From: Bacillota bacterium
GTDB lineage: Bacteria > Bacillota > Clostridia > Peptostreptococcales > Anaerovoracaceae
Length of the DNA: 12,615 bases
Direction: 5' to 3'
Assembly: GCA_016286935.1 (NCBI GenBank)
Contig: JAEEUO010000006.1
Location: 1 to 12,615 of the forward strand
The notes beneath the pieces are model-generated. The model made no database searches, was not told the origin of the DNA, and saw nothing but the letters and a program-made list of their open reading frames with translations. Shown here piece after piece: positions 6,637-12,615 of this stretch. The first letter of the stretch is position 1, and each line of letters opens with the position of its first letter. The position numbers and the translations under genes were made by a program.

Positions 6637-7341
6637 ATGAGCATTCAGGACAACATCCGCGCGGTCGAACGCGAAAAAGCGGAGGCGGCGAAGCGCGCCG
6701 GCCGGAAGCCGGAGGACGTGCTCCTCGTCGCCGTGACGAAGACCCACGGGCCGGAGATGATCAATGAGGCGATCGACGCGGGCATCACCGACATCGGCGA
6801 AAACAAGGTCCAGGAGATCGTCGACAAGTACGATCGCGTGAAGCCGGTCCGCTGGCACATGATTGGACATTTACAGACAAATAAGGTAAAATATATCGTC
6901 GACAAGGTGTCGCTGATCCACTCCGTTGATTCGTTCCGTCTGGCATCCGAAATCGACAAACGCTGCGCAAAGATCGGCCGGACGATGGACGTTCTGATCC
7001 AGGTCAATCCGGCCGGAGAGGCGCAGAAATCGGGCGTTCCGCCGGAGGAGGCGGAGCCGCTCATCCGGGAGATCCTGAAGGAGCTCCCGAATCTCCGCGT
7101 GAAGGGGCTGATGCTCGTCGCGCCGGAGGCGGACGATCCGGAAGACGTCCGGAAATGGTTCCGCGAAGTGAAAGCGCTGTACGATACGTGTGCGGCGATC
7201 GAAGACCCTCACCTCAGCTTCGAGTGGCTGTCGATGGGCATGTCCCACGACTTCCCCGTCGCCGTCGAGGAGGGCGCAAATCTGATCCGAGTCGGCACCG
7301 CGATCTTCGGTGCCCGTGATTACACAAAAAAGGAGAACTGA
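6637..7341 (+). CDS. yggS: YggS/PLPBP family pyridoxal phosphate homeostasis protein
   Basis: 234 residues, the family's normal size. A single TIM-barrel domain binds PLP without known catalysis and helps keep PLP and amino/keto-acid pools balanced. Motifs: LLVAVTK, with K35 as the PLP lysine; DIGENKVQE; WHMIGHLQTNK; LSMGMSHDF; and the closing phosphate-binding part IRVGTAIFGARDY. The ribosome binding site AAGGA (6627-6631) precedes ATG 6637, nine bases after the previous stop. Location just before sepF is the common Gram-positive arrangement (ylmE in Bacillus). The stretch 6861-6898, coding for the GHLQTNKVKYI core, is distinctly AT-rich compared with the remainder of the gene. Confidence 0.95.
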   Translation: MSIQDNIRAVEREKAEAAKRAGRKPEDVLLVAVTKTHGPEMINEAIDAGITDIGENKVQEIVDKYDRVKPVRWHMIGHLQTNKVKYIVDKVSLIHSVDSFRLASEIDKRCAKIGRTMDVLIQVNPAGEAQKSGVPPEEAEPLIREILKELPNLRVKGLMLVAPEADDPEDVRKWFREVKALYDTCAAIEDPHLSFEWLSMGMSHDFPVAVEEGANLIRVGTAIFGARDYTKKEN

Positions 7342-7342
7342 C

Positions 7343-7855
7343 ATGGGCGAAGGATTTCTCAGCAAGGTAAAGAATCTGGTCGGTATTGAAGAAGTGGAAG
7401 AGGACGAGATCCTCGAAGACGAACCCGTCAAGGAAACGCCGAAGCGCGAAGCGCCGAAGAAGGAAGAACGTCCCGCGTACGAACCGAAGACGTTCACGCC
7501 GCGGAAGGAAACGCGCGAGGAGCCCTCGTCCGCCGATCGCGGAACGGGCGCCGTGAACCGTCTGACGAAGCAGCTCAACATGATCGTCATCGAACCGAAG
7601 TCCTTTGACGAATGCCCGCGTCTCGTCGACAGCCTCAAAGGCAAGAAACCCGTCATCATCAACCTCGAAAAAGTCGAATCCGAAACGGCCCGCAAGATCT
7701 TCGACTTCCTGTCGGGCGCGACGTACGCGCTCTCCGGAAACGTCCAGAAGGTCTCCGCCAACATCTTCCTCTTCGCCCCGGAGAACGTCGACATCACGGC
7801 GCCGGCCGAAGGAAGAACGGCCTTTCAGGAAACCATCAAAAGCCCTTGGAGATAA
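7343..7855 (+). CDS. sepF: Cell division protein SepF
   Basis: 170 residues. SepF polymerises into rings at the septum, binds FtsZ through its C-terminal domain and anchors it to the membrane through an N-terminal amphipathic helix, here MGEGFLSKVKNLVGI. A long acidic/basic linker (about 17-70, rich in E, K, P) follows, then the conserved core: MIVIEPKSFDE, KPVIINLEKVESETARKIFDF, LSGATYALSGNVQKVSANIFLFAP. Start: an in-frame ATG at 7310 lies inside yggS, but AGGAG at 7331-7335 seven bases before ATG 7343, plus the helix motif, decide for 7343. The gap to yggS is one base. The usual neighbours ylmG and ylmH are not present. Confidence 0.95.
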   Translation: MGEGFLSKVKNLVGIEEVEEDEILEDEPVKETPKREAPKKEERPAYEPKTFTPRKETREEPSSADRGTGAVNRLTKQLNMIVIEPKSFDECPRLVDSLKGKKPVIINLEKVESETARKIFDFLSGATYALSGNVQKVSANIFLFAPENVDITAPAEGRTAFQETIKSPWR

Positions 7856-7877
7856 CAGAGACCGGGAGGGATAGGAC

Positions 7878-8381
7878 ATGATCACACCCCAGGATATCCA
7901 GAGCAAGGAATTCACCCGCGGCGTCCGCGGCTACAAGGAAGAGGAAGTCGATTCGTTCCTCGACGAGATCACGATCGAACTCGAGAAGCTCCAGTCCGAA
8001 AACCGGATGCTGAAGGACCAGGTCGCTCAGAACGCCGAGACGCTCGAACACTACCGCGCCCAGGAAGGGACGCTCCTCGAGACGCTCGAGGCGGCCAAGG
8101 CCCTGATGAGCGACATCTCCGCGTCGTCCGAGAAGCGCGCGAAGATCCTGCTGAAGAACGCCGAGCTCGACGCCGAGCTGATGCAGAAAGAGGCGAAGGA
8201 GGCCGTCGAACGGCTGACGAGCGAAACGGCAGAGCTCCGCAACCAGTACCGCGAGTTCCGTTCGAAATTCCGCACGTTCCTTGAGGCGGAAATGCTCCGG
8301 CTCGACTCCATCTCCGAAACGGACATCTTCGGCGAGAAGGATATGGAAGAGCTGAAGACGCTGACGGAGCCGACGAAATAG
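7878..8381 (+). CDS. divIVA: DivIVA-domain cell division/polarity protein
   Basis: 167 residues. The N-terminal DivIVA lipid-binding domain is clear: ITPQDIQSKEFTRGVRGYKEEEVDSFLDEI. A long heptad-rich coiled coil follows, from about residue 30 to 145, with one break near 60-75. DivIVA proteins gather at negatively curved membrane (septum, poles) and recruit division or growth factors. At the membrane-contact loop, where B. subtilis DivIVA has F17-R18, this protein has V16-R17, so the arginine is kept and the aromatic is replaced by a smaller hydrophobic residue. GGAGG (7865-7869) precedes ATG 7878, and lspA follows after two bases. Position after sepF is typical. Confidence 0.93.
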   Translation: MITPQDIQSKEFTRGVRGYKEEEVDSFLDEITIELEKLQSENRMLKDQVAQNAETLEHYRAQEGTLLETLEAAKALMSDISASSEKRAKILLKNAELDAELMQKEAKEAVERLTSETAELRNQYREFRSKFRTFLEAEMLRLDSISETDIFGEKDMEELKTLTEPTK

Positions 8382-8383
8382 CG

Positions 8384-8917
8384 ATGGGCTATTATCTCAT
8401 CACGATCCTCTGGGTGGCGCTCGATCAGTGGACGAAGAAGTGGACCGTCACGAACATGACGATCGGACAGACGATCCCGCTGATCGAGAACGTCTTCCAT
8501 CTGACCTACAGCAACAACTACGGCGCCGCCTTCAGCATCCTTCAGAACAAACAGACCTTTCTGATCCTCTTTACGGGCATCATGATGATCGCGATGATCG
8601 TCTACATGTTCTCCCAGCGGAAGAAGGTCGGCGCGTGGGTCATGGTCTCGCTCGCGCTGATCGTCGGCGGCGGGATCGGAAACCTGATCGACCGCGTCGT
8701 CAACGGCTACGTCGTCGACATGCTCGATTTCCGTCTCTGGAACCCGATCTTCAACGTGGCGGACGTCGGCGTGACGTGCGGCTGCGTCCTTCTCGTGCTC
8801 GCGGTCTTCTTCTCGGAGCCCGCGTTCCGCAAGAAGACGAAGCAGATCCGCCGGACGAAGCGGGAGGAAGACGAACGGAAGACCGGCGCCAAGACGGCCG
8901 AAGAGGACAGACAATGA
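8384..8917 (+). CDS. lspA: Lipoprotein signal peptidase (signal peptidase II)
   Basis: 177 residues, a polytopic membrane aspartyl protease that removes signal peptides from diacylglyceryl prolipoproteins. Four hydrophobic segments are visible (about 3-14, 56-77, 84-103, 127-144). Conserved motifs are ALDQWTKKW near the start, TYSNNYGAAFSIL (41-53), GGGIGNLIDRV (95-105), YVVDMLDF with catalytic D112, and FNVAD with catalytic D127. After the last membrane segment a highly charged Lys/Arg/Glu tail (about 147-177) extends beyond typical LspA. The gene starts two bases after divIVA, with only a distant GGAG (8366-8369), suggesting coupling. Its stop overlaps the rluD start (ATGA at 8914-8917). 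Confidence 0.95.
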   Translation: MGYYLITILWVALDQWTKKWTVTNMTIGQTIPLIENVFHLTYSNNYGAAFSILQNKQTFLILFTGIMMIAMIVYMFSQRKKVGAWVMVSLALIVGGGIGNLIDRVVNGYVVDMLDFRLWNPIFNVADVGVTCGCVLLVLAVFFSEPAFRKKTKQIRRTKREEDERKTGAKTAEEDRQ

Positions 8918-9912
8918 ACGGACCGCATCCGGAAAACCGAACGGAAGAGGAGGAACTCTTCCGCTTTTCCGTATCGGAGGCGGAGGACGGCACGCGCCTC
9001 GACCGGCTTCTCGCGGCGCTCGTCGAGGACTGCTCGCGGTCGTATCTGGCGCGCCTCGTCGAGGAGGGAAACGTCCGCGTGAACGGCGCCGTCTGCACGG
9101 TCAAGAAACGGGCCGTCCGGACCGGGGACGACGTCTCGCTCCGCCTCGATCCGCCGCGGGAGCTCTCCGCCGAACCGGAGGACATCCCGCTCGATATCGT
9201 CTATGAAGACGGCGATCTGCTCGTCGTCAACAAACCGAAGGGACTCGTCGTCCATCCGGCGGCCGGAACGCCGTCGGGGACGCTCGTGAACGCGCTCCTG
9301 TGGCACTGCCGCGGGAACCTGTCGTCGATCAACGGCGTGATCCGGCCCGGGATCGTCCACCGCATCGACAAGGACACGTCCGGGCTTCTCGTCATCGCGA
9401 AGACGGACGCGGCCCACAAAAGCCTTTCGGACCAGCTCGCCGCCCATACGGTGACGCGCGCGTACCGCGCGATCTGCGCGGGCGTTCTGAAGGAGGACGC
9501 GGGAACGATCAATCGCCCGATCGGCCGCGACCCGAAGAACCGCCTCAGGAACGCGTGCACGGCGCCGGCGCGGCCGGAGGAGCACCTCACGGAAGGATAC
9601 CCGCTTCCGGCCGGGAGCCGCGAGGCCGTGACGCACTGGACCGTCCTCGAACGGCTCCGCAACGCGACGTACCTCGAATGCCGGCTGGAGACCGGACGCA
9701 CCCACCAGATCCGCGTCCACCTCGCGTCGATCGGCCATCCGCTCGCGGGCGACCCGCTCTACGGGCGGAAGGACGGGACCGGCGCGAAGACCCAGATGCT
9801 CCACGCGGGGCTTCTCGGGTTCGTCCATCCGTCGAGCGGCGCGTACATGGAATTCACTTCGCCGCTGCCGGCGGATTTCGAGGCGCTCCTTTCGCGCCTC
9901 CGCAACTCGTAA
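8914..9912 (+). CDS. rluD: RluA/RluD family 23S rRNA pseudouridine synthase
   Basis: 332 residues. An S4 RNA-binding domain (about 26-85, RLDRLLAAL to VKKRAVRTGDDV) is followed by the pseudouridine synthase domain, with VVNKPKGLVVHPAAG (104-118) and catalytic motif HRIDKDTSGLLV, catalytic D152; later LETGRTHQIRVHLASIGHPLAGDPLYG. The family converts uridines in large-subunit rRNA (or other RNAs) to pseudouridine; the exact sites are not predictable, and the symbol is by family. About 16 extra residues sit between the GRDP motif and REAVTHW (roughly 213-232). Start: ATG 8914 overlaps the lspA stop and has GAGGA at 8903-8907; the frame is open further upstream, but that would run antiphase through lspA. 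Pairing with lspA is widespread in Bacillota. Confidence 0.94.
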   Translation: MNGPHPENRTEEEELFRFSVSEAEDGTRLDRLLAALVEDCSRSYLARLVEEGNVRVNGAVCTVKKRAVRTGDDVSLRLDPPRELSAEPEDIPLDIVYEDGDLLVVNKPKGLVVHPAAGTPSGTLVNALLWHCRGNLSSINGVIRPGIVHRIDKDTSGLLVIAKTDAAHKSLSDQLAAHTVTRAYRAICAGVLKEDAGTINRPIGRDPKNRLRNACTAPARPEEHLTEGYPLPAGSREAVTHWTVLERLRNATYLECRLETGRTHQIRVHLASIGHPLAGDPLYGRKDGTGAKTQMLHAGLLGFVHPSSGAYMEFTSPLPADFEALLSRLRNS

Positions 9913-9972
9913 CAGACGCGCCGCTCGGAGACGCATATCCGCAAACCGCCGCTGTCTGAAAAGGAGAAACGT

Positions 9973-10758
9973 ATGCCGAAGAAAGAAAACCGTACACAGA
10001 AAAGCGCCGGCAGCGCAAAGCCGGCCGCTAAAGCGGCGCCGAAGAAGGCCGCGCCGGCGGCGAAAAAGACCGTAACGGCGGAGGACAAGGCGCCGAAGAA
10101 GAAGGCCGTATCGGCGGAGGACAAGGCGCCGAAGAAGATCGCGCTCGCGAAGGCGGGGACGATGCTTGCGCCGGTGCCGGCCGTCGTCGTCTCGTGCGGA
10201 AAGACCGGAGTCGACGCGAACATGCTCACGATCGCGTGGGTCGGGACCGTGAACTCGGATCCGCCGATGCTCTCGGTCTCCGTGCGCCGCGAACGGTTCT
10301 CCCACGACCTGATCGTGCGCGAGAAGGCGTTCGTCGTCAACCTGCCGTCCCGCGACCAGGTCCGCGCCGTCGACTGGGTCGGCGTGAAGTCCGGCCGCGA
10401 CGTCGACAAATGGGCGGCGATGAAGCTGACCCAGGATCCGGCCGATCTCGTGGCGTCGCCGCTGATCCGGGAGTTCCCGATCAACCTCGAATGCAGGGTC
10501 GTGAAGACCGTCGAACTGCCGAGCCACGACATGTTCATCGCGGAGATCGTGCGCGTCCACGTCCGGGAGGACCTGGTCGACGCGAAGGGCGCGTTCCACC
10601 CCGAGTGGGCGGGCCTCGTCGCGTACACCCACGGCACGTATTTCCCGGTCGCGCGGACGCGCCTGCTGAAACAAGGCGAATCGGTGATGAAGCCGAAGAC
10701 CGCCAAACGCATCCTCAACGAACGGAAAGCAAAGCGCAGGGATGCGCGGAGAAAGTAA
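9973..10758 (+). CDS. Flavin reductase family protein with basic, repeat-containing N-terminal and basic C-terminal tails
   Basis: 261 residues. The core (about 60-238) matches the FMN-binding flavin reductase / flavoredoxin-like fold: LAPVPAVVVSC, NMLTIAWVGTVNSDPPMLSVSVR, AFVVNLPSRDQV, GVKSGRDVDKW, SHDMFIAEIVRVHV, GLVAYTHGTYFPV. Such proteins bind FMN and pass electrons; the donor and acceptor here are unknown. The first 58 residues are an unusual Lys/Ala/Pro-rich tail resembling histone H1 C-terminal tails, with a 12-residue tandem repeat (32-43 and 44-55, each ending AEDKAPKK). The last 25 residues are again strongly basic (AKRILNERKAKRRDARRK). The tails suggest binding to nucleic acid or an acidic surface, which is inference. 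AAGGAG (9961-9966) precedes ATG 9973. The 60-bp gap from rluD holds only a weak bulged hairpin (9913-9957). Confidence 0.85.
   Translation: MPKKENRTQKSAGSAKPAAKAAPKKAAPAAKKTVTAEDKAPKKKAVSAEDKAPKKIALAKAGTMLAPVPAVVVSCGKTGVDANMLTIAWVGTVNSDPPMLSVSVRRERFSHDLIVREKAFVVNLPSRDQVRAVDWVGVKSGRDVDKWAAMKLTQDPADLVASPLIREFPINLECRVVKTVELPSHDMFIAEIVRVHVREDLVDAKGAFHPEWAGLVAYTHGTYFPVARTRLLKQGESVMKPKTAKRILNERKAKRRDARRK
10066..10137 (+). repeat. 36-bp tandem repeat inside the flavin reductase gene
   Basis: Two adjacent units, 10066-10101 and 10102-10137, agree at 34 of 36 bases (differences at 10069/10105 and 10075/10111). Each encodes 12 residues, K-T/A-V-T/S followed by AEDKAPKK. Identity at silent positions points to recent duplication. 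The unit keeps the frame, so gain or loss of copies would only change tail length. Confidence 0.9.
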
Positions 10759-10759
10759 C

Positions 10760-11884
10760 ATGAGTGATCAAACCACAGCCGAACGCGTCGTCGCGAACCG
10801 CTCGGCGCGCTACAAACGGAAAAAGAAGAAAGCGACCGGCAAGACGATCGTCGGCCGGATCCTTCTCGTCCTCTTCACGACGATCCTCGCGATCGTCCTC
10901 GCGCTCGCGATCACGGTCGCAACGATCGTCAAGGGGCCGTCGGAGGCGGCGAAGGAACTCTTCGTCTCGACCGTCCTCGAATCGGGCAACCTCAAGTTCC
11001 TCGCGAACGTGTTCCTCACGCCCGAAGAGGTCCAGGAGATCGTCGACCGGGTCTCGATGAAGAAAATGGATACGAACATCGACACGGAGCTGATCCACAC
11101 CGACACCGAGGTCAAGGGCAACTTCGACGAGAACGGCGTCGAGATCGTGGACGTCAAAGGCCGTGATTATATCGCGACGCTGATGATCGTGAAGGATCCT
11201 TCGAAGGTGATCGTCGGCTCGACGTATCCGTGGCAGGAAAAAGGCGAAACGCTCGACGTGATCGTGGAGCGGATGGGCGCGATCGGCGGCGTGAACGGCG
11301 GCCTCTACGCGGCGGATCTGAACAAGGGCGGAAGCCCCTACGGCGTCTGCGTCTCGAACGGCGAGATCCAGTACAACGCGCCGGAGGGCTGGCCGGGGCT
11401 CTATCTGATCGGGCTCGACAACAACAACCTCCTCCGCATCGTAAACATCGAGGGCTGGAACCGCACGAAGCTGAAGGAATTCATCGAGACCGAAGGCATC
11501 CGCGACGCTGTCGCCTTCCAGGAGGAATCGTCCGACGTCAACAACCACTTCGTTCCGCTCGTCATCAACGGCGAGCCGCGCGAGCTGGCGGGCGCCGGAT
11601 CCGGCAGGAATCCCCGTACGGCGATCGGCCAGCGGGCGGACGGCGCGATCCTTCTGCTCGTCACGGACGGGCGCGGTTCCGGGGGTCATCTCGGCGCGAC
11701 GGCGGCCGACCTGATCGCCGTCATGACCAAGTACGGCGCCGTGAACGCGGCGAACCTCGACGGCGGATCCTCGTCGTGCATGTTCTACAACGACGAATGG
11801 TACCGGACCTCCGTCACGCTCTACTACGCGAACAAGTCGTGGAACCTGCCGACGGCGTTCTGCGTGATGAAAGGGGGCGAGTAG
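10760..11884 (+). CDS. Membrane-anchored phosphodiester glycosidase (NAGPA-domain) family protein
   Basis: 374 residues. A basic cytoplasmic N-terminus (YKRKKKKATGK, 18-28) precedes one membrane segment (about 30-57), so the rest is predicted outside the cell. From about 140 onward it matches the NAGPA-type domain of N-acetylglucosamine-1-phosphodiester alpha-N-acetylglucosaminidase relatives: GAIGGVNGGLY (174-183), RNPRTAIGQRADGAILLLVTDGR (283-305, cited in parts: RNPRTAIGQ and LLLVTDGR) and AANLDGGSSS (330-339). Bacterial members are thought to act on phosphodiester-linked sugars of exopolysaccharide or wall polymers; the substrate here is unknown. Start: ATG 10760 has GGAG at 10748-10751 with 8-base spacing and follows the previous stop by one base; an in-frame ATG at 10742 inside the upstream gene has no such site. 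The next gene begins one base after its stop. Confidence 0.85.
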   Translation: MSDQTTAERVVANRSARYKRKKKKATGKTIVGRILLVLFTTILAIVLALAITVATIVKGPSEAAKELFVSTVLESGNLKFLANVFLTPEEVQEIVDRVSMKKMDTNIDTELIHTDTEVKGNFDENGVEIVDVKGRDYIATLMIVKDPSKVIVGSTYPWQEKGETLDVIVERMGAIGGVNGGLYAADLNKGGSPYGVCVSNGEIQYNAPEGWPGLYLIGLDNNNLLRIVNIEGWNRTKLKEFIETEGIRDAVAFQEESSDVNNHFVPLVINGEPRELAGAGSGRNPRTAIGQRADGAILLLVTDGRGSGGHLGATAADLIAVMTKYGAVNAANLDGGSSSCMFYNDEWYRTSVTLYYANKSWNLPTAFCVMKGGE

Positions 11885-11885
11885 G

Positions 11886-12615
11886 ATGAAGAAACACCGC
11901 GCGACATTCCGCACGTATTACATCCTCTACGTGTTCATCCTGATCCTGCTCCTTGTGGCGGTCTATTTCTCCGTCCGGTCGATCCTCGTATCCTACGAAC
12001 AATCCGTTTCGGACAAGACCGCCGTCCGGCTCGTCGAAAACGCGACGGGGAAGAGCTCCGAGCTGTGGCAGTACATGAACGACCGCTGCTTCGGCGCGGA
12101 TCAGCCCGGCGACCCGGCGGCGCGGAAGCAGCGCTTTGAGTCGACGATCGCGCGCGCGAAGCTGACCGCCGTTCCGGCCGCGGGCAATTACGATTCCCAG
12201 CATCCCGTCTATAACATCCTTGCTGACGGCAAGCCGTTCCTGACGATCGCCCTGAAGGAGACCTCGACGACGACGAAACTCGGCATTCTGACGCAGTCGG
12301 AGTGGGACGTCGAATCGTGCTTCCTGCGCGCGGAGAATGCGGAGAACGCCGACATCCGGCTGAATCCGGACCATACGTATTCCTGCACGATCTCGGCGCC
12401 GAGCGACTTCACCGTCCGGATCGACGGCGTGACCGCTCCGCTCGCAAACGCCGAATACGCGCCGCTCGACGAATTCCAGTACGTCGCGCCGTTTACGGGC
12501 GTGCCCGAACTGATGACGTGGACGTTCGAGAACCTGCCGTTTGAGCCGACGGTCACCGTCGTGAACAACGCGGGAGAGAACGTCGAACTCACGGAAAAGA
12601 ACGGCGTCTACACGG
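11886..12615 (+). CDS. Single-pass membrane protein of unknown function, 3' end outside the window
   Basis: An open frame of 243 codons continues past the window edge. ATG 11886 follows the previous stop by one base; a G-rich AAAGGGGG run (11870-11877) can serve as ribosome binding site. The protein starts MKKHRATFRTYYILYVFILI with a membrane segment at about 11-34, then a probably extracellular part. Residues 35-115 are mixed helical (SYEQSVSDKTAVRLVENATG, ELWQYMNDRCF). From about 135 on it looks beta-rich, with Thr/Val alternation and phrases such as DFTVRIDGVTAPLANAEY and PTVTVVNNAGENVELTEKNG, like repeated immunoglobulin-like or carbohydrate-binding beta domains. I recognise no family. 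Tight linkage with the glycosidase-like gene suggests joint work at the cell surface, which is inference. Confidence 0.75.
   Translation, partial: MKKHRATFRTYYILYVFILILLLVAVYFSVRSILVSYEQSVSDKTAVRLVENATGKSSELWQYMNDRCFGADQPGDPAARKQRFESTIARAKLTAVPAAGNYDSQHPVYNILADGKPFLTIALKETSTTTKLGILTQSEWDVESCFLRAENAENADIRLNPDHTYSCTISAPSDFTVRIDGVTAPLANAEYAPLDEFQYVAPFTGVPELMTWTFENLPFEPTVTVVNNAGENVELTEKNGVYT

Noticed and set aside
9913..9957. Bulged hairpin CAGAC/GTCTG between rluD and the flavin reductase gene, considered as terminator
   Set aside because: The stem is short and bulged, the enclosed loop is long and there is no T-run; the next gene follows with a good ribosome binding site.
10742..10759. Alternative upstream ATG (10742) for the phosphodiester glycosidase-like gene
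   Set aside because: It overlaps the previous gene and lacks a ribosome binding site, while ATG 10760 has GGAG at proper spacing.

Overview
The window is a GC-rich, almost fully coding piece of bacterial chromosome. Every intact gene is on the + strand. Gene order and families (ylxM-ffh-rpsP-khpA-rimM-trmD, then yggS-sepF-divIVA-lspA-rluD), the strong AGGAG-type ribosome binding sites and the small hexameric glutamate dehydrogenase point to a high-GC member of the Bacillota, most likely an uncultured clostridial lineage. That placement is inference from content; there is no rRNA gene here.

Layout. (1) 1-206: the last 67 codons of a threonine-aldolase-like PLP enzyme. (2) 262-426: a 54-residue single-pass membrane protein closed by an intrinsic terminator at 452-480. 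(3) 507-625: an AT-rich regulatory region with a near-consensus promoter for gdhA (669-2018), NADP-type glutamate dehydrogenase, which assimilates ammonium into glutamate. (4) 2019-2164: a dense control region with two copies of an inverted repeat, a good promoter whose -35 box is part of the second copy, and a 12-bp hairpin with a U-run that ends at the ylxM start codon. (5) 2165-11884 and beyond: one long run of tightly packed genes with no internal terminator that I can see: ylxM, ffh, rpsP, khpA, an abbreviated rimM, trmD, a single-pass HlyD-like protein, yggS, sepF, divIVA, lspA, rluD, a flavin reductase with basic tails, a membrane-anchored phosphodiester glycosidase-like protein, and a membrane protein cut by the window end.

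How the genes fit together. The first half of the run serves protein targeting (YlxM, Ffh) and ribosome and tRNA maturation (S16, KhpA, RimM-like, TrmD). The second half serves cell division and the envelope (HlyD-like, SepF, DivIVA, LspA, the glycosidase-like protein), with YggS (PLP homeostasis) and RluD (23S rRNA pseudouridylation) embedded. Several junctions overlap (ATGA at trmD/HlyD-like and lspA/rluD) or have 1-5 bp gaps, so translational coupling is likely. rplS, the common neighbour after trmD, is absent at this place, and ylmG, ylmH and ileS, present between sepF and lspA in Bacillus, are also absent.

Most worth a second look: the rimM-position gene, which lacks the N-terminal RimM domain and carries a charged helical insert; the terminator hairpin whose 5' arm overlaps the ylxM transcription start and whose 3' arm holds the Shine-Dalgarno sequence; the flavin reductase with histone-like basic tails and a recent 36-bp tandem duplication; and the helically spaced half-sites around the gdhA promoter. 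I found no mobile element, CRISPR array, tRNA or rRNA, and no clear sign of a wholly new defence or biosynthetic system.
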